36,277 bases of DNA, from the NCBI GenBank assembly GCA_004292795.1, contig RDXI01000008.1, forward strand, positions 1-36,277, given 5' to 3'. This document shows, piece after piece, positions 23,142 to 30,832 of the stretch. Made by a program: the position numbers and the translations under genes. Every line of letters begins with the position of its first letter. The first letter of the stretch is position 1. The notes beneath the pieces were generated by a model. That model made no database searches. It was given only the letters and a program-made list of their open reading frames with translations, and was not told where the DNA came from. The stretch is from Bacteroidota bacterium. GTDB lineage: Bacteria; Bacteroidota; Bacteroidia; Cytophagales; Microscillaceae.

Positions 23142-24650
23142 TTACAACTCGCCTACCATTGCCTCCATAATCTCGGCAAGTTTTTGTTGAATGTACGCGC
23201 CCTTGCCTGTGTAGCGGTTTGCCACCAAACAAAACGCATATTCCTTGCCTGACGTGCCTTTGAAATAACCACTGAACGCCATTACTTGACTCATACCGCC
23301 TGTTTTAGCGCGGAGATTATGGTGCATTTTCGTTCCCGCGCCCACGTTGCGCATTGTGCCAGAAATACCTGCTACAGGCAAGGAATTATAAAATGCCTTG
23401 TAAGTCGTGAGGGTTTGCGCTTGTGCCAAAAGAAGGCTCATTTGCGAGGGCGTGATGCCATTGCTGACCGACAAGCCACTGCCATCGAACATATAAAACG
23501 TTTCGCGTGCTATGCCTTTTTGCTCCCAAAAGGCTTTAGTCTTGCCTATGCCTGCGCGTAGAGGCGTGTTATCGGGCTTGTCAGTAGGAAAGGTCGCCCC
23601 GATTTGTTTCAAAATGGCTTCTGCAAAAAGATTGACGCTATACAAATTCACATAATCGCATATCAGGCGCAAGGGAGGCGAGAAATGCGTGTGCAAGGTT
23701 TCGCGGTCTGTGCTTGCCTGCTTGCCTGCCAATGCCAAACGCCTTGTGGTCGTGGCTTCTTGTCTGATATTGATGCCTTGAGCGCGTATGTATTGGGTGC
23801 AGTACCACGCTAAGTAATAAGCGGGGTCAGGCATCGCGCCTTTGATGCTGAAAGTCTGAAAATCCATTGGGATAGTTCCTGAAGCATACCGCACAGGCTC
23901 ATAACTTCCGCCTGCTATGCTTGCTTGGTCGCCTGTACCTGCGGGTGCAGTGCGCACTTCGTTGATAAACTGCACTTCGGGCAAAGTAGGTTTGGTTTGT
24001 ATCAATTTGGCAGGCTTGCCTACCTGCGTGGGTTTGAAGGTAAGTTCATACGTATTATCGCCCACATTCAAGGCATAAGCAGGTGCGCCATAATAATTGC
24101 CCATGTCGCTCCAAATCCAATGCGAAGGCATTGCATCATAGTTCCATGCCGTTTCGTCTGCTATGATTTGGGTAATTTGGGTAATATTCTTGAGTTTCAA
24201 CTCGCCTACCCACGTAGCCAAGACTTCATCAAGCGAAAGTACTGCTTTTGCCATAATGTTCGAGGCGAAAGTGGCATCTCCAAAACCTTTGATATACACA
24301 TTGCCTTGTTTATCGCGTTGTAGTTCGGTTTTGAAGCGAAAATCTGCACCTAAGAGTTCGAGGGCAGTGGCGGTAGTAATGGCTTTTTGGCAGGAGGCAA
24401 GGTTCAACATCTTGCCTGCTTGGTGGGCTATCGTTTCTGTTTGGGCTTTCAGGTCGCGCACCGAAAAACCCAATAATCCCGTTTGCATAGCCGAGTCTTG
24501 TGTTAGTTTTTCTATCAACTCGCCTACTTTTTGGGTAGTTTTGGGCGTGGTGGGTGTTTGGGTAGGCAAGGGCTTTTTCGTGCTTTGCGAGCAGGTAAGC
24601 GTCAAAAAATATAAGGCAAAAAGCGATAGCCAAGCAATGGAACGAAACAT
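23142..24650 (-). CDS. dacB: D-alanyl-D-alanine carboxypeptidase/endopeptidase, PBP4 (DacB) type
   Basis: The 502-aa protein starts with a lipoprotein-like signal (MFRSIAWLSLFALYFLTLTC, Cys20). It is an S13/PBP4 peptidase acting on peptidoglycan stem peptides. The three active-site motifs are present: SxxK as S86-CQ-K89 in NLASCQKAITTATALELLG, SxN as SVN near residue 338 (NLYSVNLFAEAILKQIG), and KTG near residue 450 (LRAKTGGMSQVMAFSGYF). The Cys in the SxxK motif is unusual, since most relatives have SNMK or STTK. The long insertion between SxxK and SxN is typical of the class. It is monocistronic. Confidence 0.9.
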   Translation of the reverse strand: MFRSIAWLSLFALYFLTLTCSQSTKKPLPTQTPTTPKTTQKVGELIEKLTQDSAMQTGLLGFSVRDLKAQTETIAHQAGKMLNLASCQKAITTATALELLGADFRFKTELQRDKQGNVYIKGFGDATFASNIMAKAVLSLDEVLATWVGELKLKNITQITQIIADETAWNYDAMPSHWIWSDMGNYYGAPAYALNVGDNTYELTFKPTQVGKPAKLIQTKPTLPEVQFINEVRTAPAGTGDQASIAGGSYEPVRYASGTIPMDFQTFSIKGAMPDPAYYLAWYCTQYIRAQGINIRQEATTTRRLALAGKQASTDRETLHTHFSPPLRLICDYVNLYSVNLFAEAILKQIGATFPTDKPDNTPLRAGIGKTKAFWEQKGIARETFYMFDGSGLSVSNGITPSQMSLLLAQAQTLTTYKAFYNSLPVAGISGTMRNVGAGTKMHHNLRAKTGGMSQVMAFSGYFKGTSGKEYAFCLVANRYTGKGAYIQQKLAEIMEAMVGEL

Positions 24651-24672
24651 AAGCGTTTGTAACTGTAAATTT

Positions 24673-24710
24673 CAACACAGAGGTACAGAGAAACACAAAG
24701 TAACACAGAG
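24673..24710. repeat. ACACAGAG-type dispersed intergenic repeat
   Basis: CAACACAGAGGTACAGAGAA followed by ACACAAAGTAACACAGAG is a well-known pattern in intergenic regions of many environmental bacteria. It lies just upstream of the dacB start. Confidence 0.5.
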
Positions 24711-24735
24711 TTTTTGAAATACAACACAGACAAGC

Positions 24736-24774
24736 AAAAAAAAGGCTATCTACGTATAGACAGCCTTTTTTTTT
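24736..24774 (-). terminator. Terminator of the small secreted-protein gene
   Basis: AAAAAAAAGGCT (24736-24747) and AGCCTTTTTTTTT (24762-24774) form a long stem, with an extra TCTA/TAGA pairing in the loop. The A-run acts as a T-tail on the - strand. Confidence 0.75.
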
Positions 24775-25234
24775 AGAAGTTCCAAATGTCGTTATTCACG
24801 TTTTCTTCTGCTCCATTTTCTCTTTCTTCTTTTACAGGTTTGCTCAACCACGCCTGCGCAGAAATAAATTGTTGGTTGTTTTCGTCAAAAATTTCCAAGC
24901 GGTCTTCGTTGGCATTGACGCGGAAACGGCAAACTTTGTTGCCTTCACAACCTACATAGTTGCGCAATACGCCTCCGAAATAGGCAGAGTTATCATTTAC
25001 ATTGGCTACGATTTGATACTGCAAACCGCTTGGGCAACGGCTAAACATTTCGCCACGTACTTTGATGTTCAGTTTCTTGCGCACAGGCGACACAAGGTCG
25101 CGCTGAATCAAGCGATGTCCTCTTTCGCTCAAGGTCTTATCGCCTGCGGTTTGCTTGTAGAAGGTTGCCGAAGTGAGCATAGCAGATACTACTACTGCCA
25201 CGAATGCCATCATCATCAAAACTTGCTTTTTCAT
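24773..25234 (-). CDS. Small secreted protein of unknown function
   Basis: The 153-aa product starts with a signal peptide or membrane anchor (MKKQVLMMMAFVAVVVSAMLTSA). It contains a YQIVANVNDNSAYFGGVLRNYVGCEGNKVCRFRVNANEDRLEIFDENNQQFISAQAWL segment with two cysteines, plus a third in SRCPSGLQ. I recognise no family. The acidic C-terminal tail (KEERENGAEENVNND) suggests an exposed end. It is monocistronic, with a strong terminator immediately downstream. Confidence 0.6.
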   Translation of the reverse strand: MKKQVLMMMAFVAVVVSAMLTSATFYKQTAGDKTLSERGHRLIQRDLVSPVRKKLNIKVRGEMFSRCPSGLQYQIVANVNDNSAYFGGVLRNYVGCEGNKVCRFRVNANEDRLEIFDENNQQFISAQAWLSKPVKEERENGAEENVNNDIWNF

Positions 25235-25379
25235 ATCAATTAGAAATAAAGGTTCAGTAAAATTTACGAAAGTTAGGGATAAAAGTTGGTATTTGCAAAT
25301 TTTCGAGCAAAAACTTACACCCTATTTTATTATATACTCCTAAAGCGAAAAAATATTACATTTTGGAGGAAGTTTTTTT

Positions 25380-26120
25380 TCAATCAAAAAAATCAGGGGG
25401 CAAACGCCTCACAGCAGGCATAGAATGAAGTAACATAGTAAAGGAGGCTTTGCGCGAAAGTAAGTCTTTCAACTCACGTTTTGCCTGTAGTTTTTCTTGG
25501 CTACCCTCTTTAGCATCTTTCCACTCCAAAATTTTGTTCAAAATGTCCATATACTTTTTTTGTATGACGTGCCTTAGTTGGGCTGTTGCTTGTTGTGTAT
25601 CTTTGTCATGTCCATTGTGTACTCTATCCAATAAAGCACAAGTATTTACTGCTTTTTGGTTCGTAGTGTCTTTAGCTTCAAAATAGGGCTTTTCGCCATA
25701 CGCAGACAAACTGTATAAAATTTCCGTTTCGACATCATCTTCGCATGGGTTCAGATAACCTCCTGCGGGTGTTTTGCGTGGTTTGAGCATATTGGCTTGG
25801 TGCGAAGCAGGAAAGAGGTTTGTCCACTCAAACGTCAAATCGGGGCGTTCTGCCTTGCCTACAAAATGCTCAATGTCCATTATCCAAGCATTGACAAATT
25901 TTTCTTCTGTCAAATAACACTTTGAAAAAAAATCTCTGTCAAAGGCTTCCAATAAGTCCGAATTGCGATAAGCAGGTGGTTTTTCGGGTTTGGGAACGGT
26001 AGGATTGTTTGGGTTTTGTTCCTTGTCTTGCAGGTAAGCTATCGCGTCTTGTATGTACGCTTGTATTTCTGCGGTTTGCAAAGAGGCTGGAGCTATGGGG
26101 CTTCTTTGTATGTTTATCAT
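25380..26120 (-). CDS. HNH-type nuclease of a Septu-like (PtuB-like) defence module
   Basis: The 246-aa protein has the layout of TIGR02646/PtuB-like HNH nucleases. A KCYLTEEKFVNAWIMDIEHFVGKAERPD block carries Glu84-His85, DLTFEWTNLFPASHQANMLKP carries Asn101, His107 and Asn110, and GYLNPCEDDVETEILYSL follows. The cysteines that usually bind zinc are mostly replaced (KCY and ASHQAN instead of CxxC), which is unusual. The C-terminal half is helical. Its start overlaps the stop of the ATPase gene by four bases (ATGA), so the pair is co-translated. Nuclease fold is moderately sure; defence role is inferred from context. Confidence 0.68.
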   Translation of the reverse strand: MINIQRSPIAPASLQTAEIQAYIQDAIAYLQDKEQNPNNPTVPKPEKPPAYRNSDLLEAFDRDFFSKCYLTEEKFVNAWIMDIEHFVGKAERPDLTFEWTNLFPASHQANMLKPRKTPAGGYLNPCEDDVETEILYSLSAYGEKPYFEAKDTTNQKAVNTCALLDRVHNGHDKDTQQATAQLRHVIQKKYMDILNKILEWKDAKEGSQEKLQAKRELKDLLSRKASFTMLLHSMPAVRRLPPDFFD

Positions 26121-27328
26121 GCGGATAATGGGGCTTGTAGTTCAATAAGTTGGCTTTCTATTTCGAGGCGTAAAGAAGGCGTAAGGTATTGCTCATTCTC
26201 TATAAACACTTGTTGAAGTTTCGCGGTGTCTTTGGCTTTGATAGCATTATTTACCTCTTCCAAAATGCGGTCTGCCACAGGCGAGAACTCATTTTCTAAT
26301 CCAAAATGTCTTATCATCAGTTCGGAGTAGCTACTACCCACGAGCCAATCCGCCACTTGTTTTTGTGAGGAAAGGTCATAGACTACTGCATTTTTTAAAC
26401 TTGAAATCACAGCAGGCGAGTGTGTGGCAACTATCATTTGCAAGTTAGGAAATAAGCGTGCTATGATAGGCAAGACCTCATACTGCATAGAAATATGCAA
26501 GTGCGTTTCGGGTTCATCTATCAACACAAAACCAGCAGGATTGTAAGCAAAATCGTATTTTTCCTTGCGTATTAAATCCACTCGCATGAACAAATCCATC
26601 AAGATATTCAGGAAAGCTGAAAAGCCATCAGACAATTCGTTGAAAGTGATGCGTCTTCCATCTCCCAAGCGCAAAAAGAACTCAAAATTAGCTTGTTCAA
26701 ACTCAAGTACGAGTTTTTGGTCATGGAAAATATCTCGCAGGGTTTGCGTAAAATTCTCAAAAAAGCGTTCATTTTCTTGTATTTCTTCTTGCCTACCGCC
26801 CAACTGTGCAAAGGCTTGATACACTTTTTTATTGACTAAGTATTGTTTAAAGTTTGCTATAAAAAATTCAGTGCTGTTTTGTGACTGACTAAGCTGATTT
26901 GTAAAATTATCTTGTTTAGTAACAGTATCGACATTTTTTACTACTACTTTTCTGCTTGCTTTAAAGAAAGAAAACAAAAAATCTTTGTTAGCTTGCAAAA
27001 GTTCTTCTTTATAGGTGTACTGAATGTTAATAGCATCAAACTTGTGTAATTCCCTTACCCAATCTTGTATTTGTGGGTGCTTTGGGTTTGATTTTATAAG
27101 TTCTTTAAAATACACTGCTTGATTATTGGGTAAGCCCCCTTGTTTTAAATGAATGAGTAGATGTTCCACTCTATTCAAAATCGTAGTTTTCCCTGAACCA
27201 TTCTTGCCTGTAAGAATAATATGCCTGAACTCGCCTTTGGGCGCGTGGGTGTCTATCCTAAGCCCTTGATAGGCATAGCAATCGTTGATAATCAAACTGC
27301 TGATGTATGGAAATTCGCTGTTTTTCAT
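26117..27328 (-). CDS. ABC/AAA-type ATPase of a Septu-like (PtuA-like) defence module
   Basis: I use the ATG at 27328 (MKNSEFPYISSL). A longer frame begins with TTG and would start inside the promoter. The 403-aa protein has a Walker A motif TGKNGSGKTTILN at 40-52. An ABC-type signature LSDGFSAFLNILMDL follows near 227, then a Walker B in FVLIDEPETHLHISMQ and a switch histidine in IVATHSPAVISSL. This is the AAA_15/AAA_21 architecture of OLD-like and PtuA ATPases. It is translationally coupled to the HNH gene. No reverse transcriptase or retron RNA is seen, so it is not a retron. Septu subtype is not certain. Confidence 0.72.
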   Translation of the reverse strand: MKNSEFPYISSLIINDCYAYQGLRIDTHAPKGEFRHIILTGKNGSGKTTILNRVEHLLIHLKQGGLPNNQAVYFKELIKSNPKHPQIQDWVRELHKFDAINIQYTYKEELLQANKDFLFSFFKASRKVVVKNVDTVTKQDNFTNQLSQSQNSTEFFIANFKQYLVNKKVYQAFAQLGGRQEEIQENERFFENFTQTLRDIFHDQKLVLEFEQANFEFFLRLGDGRRITFNELSDGFSAFLNILMDLFMRVDLIRKEKYDFAYNPAGFVLIDEPETHLHISMQYEVLPIIARLFPNLQMIVATHSPAVISSLKNAVVYDLSSQKQVADWLVGSSYSELMIRHFGLENEFSPVADRILEEVNNAIKAKDTAKLQQVFIENEQYLTPSLRLEIESQLIELQAPLSA

Positions 27329-27332
27329 GGCG

Positions 27333-27340
27333 CAAATATA
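27333..27340 (-). promoter_or_regulatory. -7 box TATATTTG of the ATPase-HNH operon
   Basis: On the - strand TATATTTG is followed by only four bases (CGCC) before ATG at 27326-27328. The mRNA is predicted to be leaderless. Confidence 0.55.
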
Positions 27341-27375
27341 CAAAAAATACTTAAAAAAAAACGCCTAAAACCCCC

Positions 27376-27383
27376 TAAATTTG
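27376..27383 (+). promoter_or_regulatory. -7 box TAAATTTG of the glycosyltransferase gene
   Basis: This matches TAnnTTTG, 20 bases before the ATG at 27404, back-to-back with the divergent ATPase promoter. No clear -33 element is seen. Confidence 0.45.
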
Positions 27384-27403
27384 CCGTTTCAAAACCTACT
27401 GCT

Positions 27404-28159
27404 ATGCACCCTCTCGTTTCTATCATTACCATTACTTACAATGCTGAAAAGTTTTTAGAGAAAACTATTCGAAGCGTTTTGGCGCAAACTTATCCACACA
27501 TAGAGTACATCATCATAGACGGCAAGTCCAAAGACGGCACACTTGCCATTGTGAAACGCTACGAAGCGCACATAGCGCAATGGATAAGCGAACCCGACAA
27601 GGGCATTTATGACGCTATGAACAAGGGCTTGGCGCGGGCTACAGGCGAGTTCGTTTGGTTTATGAATGCAGGCGATGAAATTTTCGCGCCTGATACGTTG
27701 GAAAAAATCATGTCCTTGCCTACTGCAGATGTGTATTATGGCGAAACAGAGTTCCGCGACTTGGTAGGCAAGTATTTAGGCTTGCGAAGCGAAGTAACGC
27801 CTTTGCGCTTGCCTGCCCGCCTGACGTGGCGAAGCCTACAAATGGGGCTTATGGTCTGTCATCAAGCCATTTTGGTACGCAAAGCCATTGCACCACAATA
27901 TGACCTCGAACATCACTACAGCGCGGATACAGATTGGGTAATTCGCGCCCTGAAACAAGCCCAAACCGTACAAAACGCACAAGCGACCATAGCCATTTAT
28001 TTGCAAGGAGGCTTCTCAAGGCGCAATCTACGACAATCGCTCTTAGACCGCTTCGCCATTATGCGCAAACATTATGGACTCTTGCCTACCTTATGGAATC
28101 ATGTGCGCATTGTGTTCAGAAGCCTTTGGTTTTTGGTGCGCAAGGGCAAGAAATATTGA
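27404..28159 (+). CDS. Family 2 glycosyltransferase
   Basis: I place the start at 27404 (MHPLVSIITITYNAEKFL), the usual N-terminus of GT2 enzymes; 61 upstream in-frame codons overlap the ATPase promoter and gene. The 251-aa protein has a GT-A fold with IIIDGKSKDGT (acidic nucleotide-binding stretch at about 36-46) and GEFVWFMNAGDEIFAPDTL (DxD equivalent near residue 90). YSADTDWVIRALKQ follows near residue 165. It resembles WcaE-type sugar transferases that build exopolysaccharide or lipopolysaccharide. The donor and acceptor are unknown. It is monocistronic and divergent from the Septu-like module. Confidence 0.85.
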   Translation: MHPLVSIITITYNAEKFLEKTIRSVLAQTYPHIEYIIIDGKSKDGTLAIVKRYEAHIAQWISEPDKGIYDAMNKGLARATGEFVWFMNAGDEIFAPDTLEKIMSLPTADVYYGETEFRDLVGKYLGLRSEVTPLRLPARLTWRSLQMGLMVCHQAILVRKAIAPQYDLEHHYSADTDWVIRALKQAQTVQNAQATIAIYLQGGFSRRNLRQSLLDRFAIMRKHYGLLPTLWNHVRIVFRSLWFLVRKGKKY

Positions 28160-28181
28160 CTTAAAAAACTACCACAAAAAA

Positions 28182-28206
28182 GCCTCAAAACGCGGAGTTT
28201 TGAGGC
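28182..28206 (-). terminator. Terminator of the secreted-protein gene
   Basis: GCCTCAAAAC (28182-28191) and GTTTTGAGGC (28197-28206) form a perfect 10-bp stem with a 5-base loop. On the - strand a TTTTTT run follows. Confidence 0.8.
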
Positions 28207-28214
28207 GGGGTAGG

Positions 28215-29027
28215 TTAGGTTATTTTCAAGTTTTTGTCTATCCAAAGTTTCAGATTGTCATAATCTGTTTTGCCGTAGTATTGCATGATATACACCGCAA
28301 TTTCTTTGGGCATATTGTCTTTGGTAATGCCCGTACCTACGTACATATCCACTATAGATTGCAGTTTAGGTTTGAGGGCGAGATTGTCAATAAACTCAAC
28401 GTTTGGTTTGCATATAGAGATAGACTCACCCATTTTCACATCAATAAACATCACTTCGGCATCTGGCACAGGCTTCGAGGTAGCATCTGTAAGCAGGCTT
28501 TTAGAAATATAGAGCAACGAGTCTTTGAAGTCTAATTGTTTGTTCAACACTTCCGCGCCATACTTGCCATTCACATAAAAGAAATGGTTGTCGTCCATCT
28601 CAAAACCGCCTATCAACGTGATGCGGACTTCTGAGCCAACAATGAACAATTTTTCTTTGAAGAACTGCCCGATTTCTTCGGTAGTTTTCACAATAGATTG
28701 GTTGGGCTTCACAGCAGGTACTTTCTTCGTGATGTTGAGGAAAGTGCTAAGGGGGGCAGGAACATCTACTTTGGTAGCGGTTACTGTAGAAGGCTCTATT
28801 ACGATATTGCGTGTTTTGGTAGCATCAGTAATGAGCATCATGGCATCTTTAGAAAACTTTAGGTTATCTGTAACCTTCACTTTTTGCCCTTTCGCCAACT
28901 GCTTATCGCCACTTTTGATAATACCTTTCACATTAACTATAGTGTAGTCAGTATTGGCGGGGGTTTGGGCATAGCTTGCCTGCAGGCAAGTAAAGAAACA
29001 CAATAAAAGAATAGCAACTTTTTTCAT
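28215..29027 (-). CDS. Secreted protein of unknown function
   Basis: The start at 29027 gives a standard signal peptide (MKKVAILLLCFFTCLQASYAQ); an upstream ATG at 29048 is less likely. The 270-aa product has a beta-rich N-terminal half containing TIVNVKGIIKSGDKQLAKGQKVKVTDNLKFSKDAMMLITDA, a pattern like an SH3-like or FHA-type domain. A helical C-terminal half ends in MQYYGKTDYDNLKLWIDKNLK. I recognise no named family. Its signal peptide codes across the CTTGCCTGCAGGCAAG palindrome (28975-28990). No operon partner is seen downstream. Confidence 0.6.
   Translation of the reverse strand: MKKVAILLLCFFTCLQASYAQTPANTDYTIVNVKGIIKSGDKQLAKGQKVKVTDNLKFSKDAMMLITDATKTRNIVIEPSTVTATKVDVPAPLSTFLNITKKVPAVKPNQSIVKTTEEIGQFFKEKLFIVGSEVRITLIGGFEMDDNHFFYVNGKYGAEVLNKQLDFKDSLLYISKSLLTDATSKPVPDAEVMFIDVKMGESISICKPNVEFIDNLALKPKLQSIVDMYVGTGITKDNMPKEIAVYIMQYYGKTDYDNLKLWIDKNLKIT
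28975..28990. repeat. 16-bp palindrome of two fused dispersed motifs
   Basis: CTTGCCTGCAGGCAAG is perfectly palindromic and identical in core to 17172-17187. It lies in the signal-peptide codons of the gene above. Confidence 0.8.
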
Positions 29028-29116
29028 AGAATTTATTTTTGGCTTCAAAGTTCTGAAAAATCAGTACAATAACGAAATGAATACAACTTTATTTTATTCG
29101 CGCTTTGGTAGGCAAG

Positions 29117-29745
29117 TTAGGGGTGTTTGGTGGTGTCGGTGGGGGTAGGCGAGCCTTTGGGCGGTGTCTTGGGAATAAAGAGGCTGTCCAATTTCTTGAT
29201 GTCCTCTTTGCTCTTCAGTCCGTTGGCTTTGAGTATCCATTCAATTTTAGAGCCATATTTTCGCGCAAGTTCTTCTAAATCTTTGGTCGAGAAGTTTTGG
29301 GGCAGTTGGTTTTGGATATGGCTAATTTTTTCGGGGCTAAAAAAACGGTTCATCGCATCTTTCGCTTGGTTTTTCATTGCCTTCAGCTCTTGTATGGTTT
29401 GTTTGGTGTCATCTATAAGTTTCTTAGTTTTTTTGAGTTCAGGCGTTGAGTTCCAAAAATATTGATAGAATTGGTTTTGTAATTCTATCGCTTTCAGGCT
29501 GTCCTTTGCCAAACTGCCACGACTGCCCAAGAAGTTTACATCTTCGAACACTGTTTGCGCCATGACGTATAAAAAAACTACCAAAAATACGCCTCCAAAC
29601 ACTTGAAACAAGGTTTTGCGCAACTTGCCTGCATCATCAGAATTTTCGGTAATGATGAGGTCTTCGTCATCAACTTGGCGTTTTTGTAGGCGAGCTTTGG
29701 GGCGTGGTGTATGCGTTTCTTCCTCGTCTTCAGTGTGCGCTATAG
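29117..29745 (-). CDS. Membrane-anchored extension of the PP2C gene, in the -1 frame
   Basis: This frame is open from the A11 run (29746-29756) to the stop at 29117. Its first part, translated on from the shared DEKKK, reads TIAHTEDEEETHTPRPKARLQKRQ and is an acidic then basic linker. A single membrane helix follows (TLFQVFGGVFLVVFLYVMAQTVF), then a helical, charged domain of about 145 aa (KKTKKLIDDTKQTIQELKAMKNQ and KDLEELARKYGSKIEWILKANGLKSK). No ATG occurs before the middle of the membrane helix. The only separate start would be TTG at 29621-29623, so translation as a continuation of the PP2C protein is more likely. Function of the extension is unknown. Confidence 0.6.
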
Positions 29746-30618
29746 TTTTTTTTTTTCATCTGAAGGGCTTTCAGAAGTAGTTACGCCCAAAGGATTTGTA
29801 TCCGAAAGTTTGTTTGAAGCTATCGGGTTGAAATTGTTGGTATTTTTGGGGAGAGGCGCGGGAGTGTTGCCCACCAAAAACTCTATGAGTTGCACCGTGA
29901 TATTGTCCAAACCTCCCTCTGCATTGGCAGAATTGATGAACAAATGTGCTTTGTCTTGTAGGTCGCGACTCTCGTCGAGTATGCTTTCTATTTCATAATC
30001 CGACAACATACTATTCAAGCCATCGCTACATAACAAAAAGGTATCTTTGATATTAGGCGTGAAAGGCGCGGGGCGCACTTCTACCTCTACTTCTAAGTCT
30101 GTACCCAAAGCACGCAAGATTTCATTACGGCGTGGGTGAACTTCTGCCTCTTCTTCTGTAATAACGCCTTGGTCGACAAGCATTTGCACAAAAGAATGGT
30201 CTTTCGTCAGGCGAGTAAGCAAGCCATCACGATACAAATACAAACGACTATCGCCCACATGACCAATGTAGCACTGCCCCTCACGGTAAATTACCATGAC
30301 GCAGGTAGTACCCATGTTTCTCAAATCGGAACTTGTTTGGGCTTTGTAATAAATTTCTTGATTAGCATATTCTAAGGCTTTTCGGATAGCTTCTCGTGCA
30401 TCACTGATATATTCTTGCTCCAAAAAGTAACGAATAGCTTTGATAGCTGTTTGCGAAGCCACTGCTCCACCAACATGACCGCCCATACCATCACACACCA
30501 CAAACACATAGCCATTGCCATTAGGAGCTTCAAAGAAGCCCATTGCATCTTCGTTTTTTTTACGAGCCTTGCCTATATCCGTGTGATTGGCGAAACGAAA
30601 CTTACCTTCAAATGTCAT
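29740..30618 (-). CDS. PP2C-family protein serine/threonine phosphatase
   Basis: The 292-aa protein is a complete PP2C domain of the Stp/PrpC type that removes phosphate from Ser/Thr. Metal ligands sit in KKNEDAMG (Asp24), VVCDGMGGHVGG (Asp43), TFLLCSDGLNSML and GGLDNITVQL; GHVGDSRLYL and LTKDHSFVQMLVDQG are the usual conserved strands. The domain ends near residue 248 and is followed by a Pro/Asn-rich tail. The reading frame then closes with DEKKKL and a TAG just after an 11-A run. A -1 shift there would join the membrane-anchored extension (29117-29745). No kinase gene is beside it. Confidence 0.88.
   Translation of the reverse strand: MTFEGKFRFANHTDIGKARKKNEDAMGFFEAPNGNGYVFVVCDGMGGHVGGAVASQTAIKAIRYFLEQEYISDAREAIRKALEYANQEIYYKAQTSSDLRNMGTTCVMVIYREGQCYIGHVGDSRLYLYRDGLLTRLTKDHSFVQMLVDQGVITEEEAEVHPRRNEILRALGTDLEVEVEVRPAPFTPNIKDTFLLCSDGLNSMLSDYEIESILDESRDLQDKAHLFINSANAEGGLDNITVQLIEFLVGNTPAPLPKNTNNFNPIASNKLSDTNPLGVTTSESPSDEKKKL
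29746..29756 (-). promoter_or_regulatory. A11 slippery run linking the PP2C frame to a downstream frame
   Basis: On the - strand the sequence is GATG, eleven A residues, then CTATAG. In frame it reads D-E-K-K-K-L-stop. One extra A, or a -1 ribosomal slip, reads D-E-K-K-K-T-I-A-H and continues for about 200 codons. Runs of nine or more A are known sites of transcriptional slippage. Confidence 0.55.
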
Positions 30619-30665
30619 AATGAAACTAATTATGCCACAATTTTAACGAAAAATGTGGTAAAATC

Positions 30666-30673
30666 CAAAAATA
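30666..30673 (-). promoter_or_regulatory. -7 box TATTTTTG of the PP2C gene
   Basis: On the - strand this matches TAnnTTTG, 47 bases before the start codon at 30618. No -33 element is seen at the right spacing. Confidence 0.35.
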
Positions 30674-30783
30674 CTTTTTATTAGAACAATAGATGTTTTT
30701 ACAAACGATTGAATATCAATTATTTGCGCGTTTTTGATTTTATGCACCTCATAAATTTGTATGTAAGGTTTGGGGCAATATAC

Positions 30784-30817
30784 AAAAAAAGCCCCGCTTT
30801 TGACAAGCAGGACTTTG
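30784..30817 (-). terminator. Terminator of glyA
   Basis: On the - strand, AAAGTCCTGCTT and AAGCGGGGCTTT form a stem with two G-T wobbles, followed by TTTT. It lies 16 bases after the glyA stop. Confidence 0.65.
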
Positions 30818-30832
30818 TAGTTATTTTTATGA

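Noticed and set aside
25380-27328. Retron interpretation of the ATPase-HNH pair
   Set aside because: No reverse transcriptase gene or msr/msd-like repeat lies beside it.
27329-27343. TTG start five codons upstream for the ATPase gene
   Set aside because: It lies inside the TATATTTG promoter box; the ATG at 27328 fits better.
30784-30832. Possible glycine riboswitch or T-box near glyA
   Set aside because: The structured element is downstream of glyA and fits a simple terminator; the glyA leader is only a few tens of bases long.
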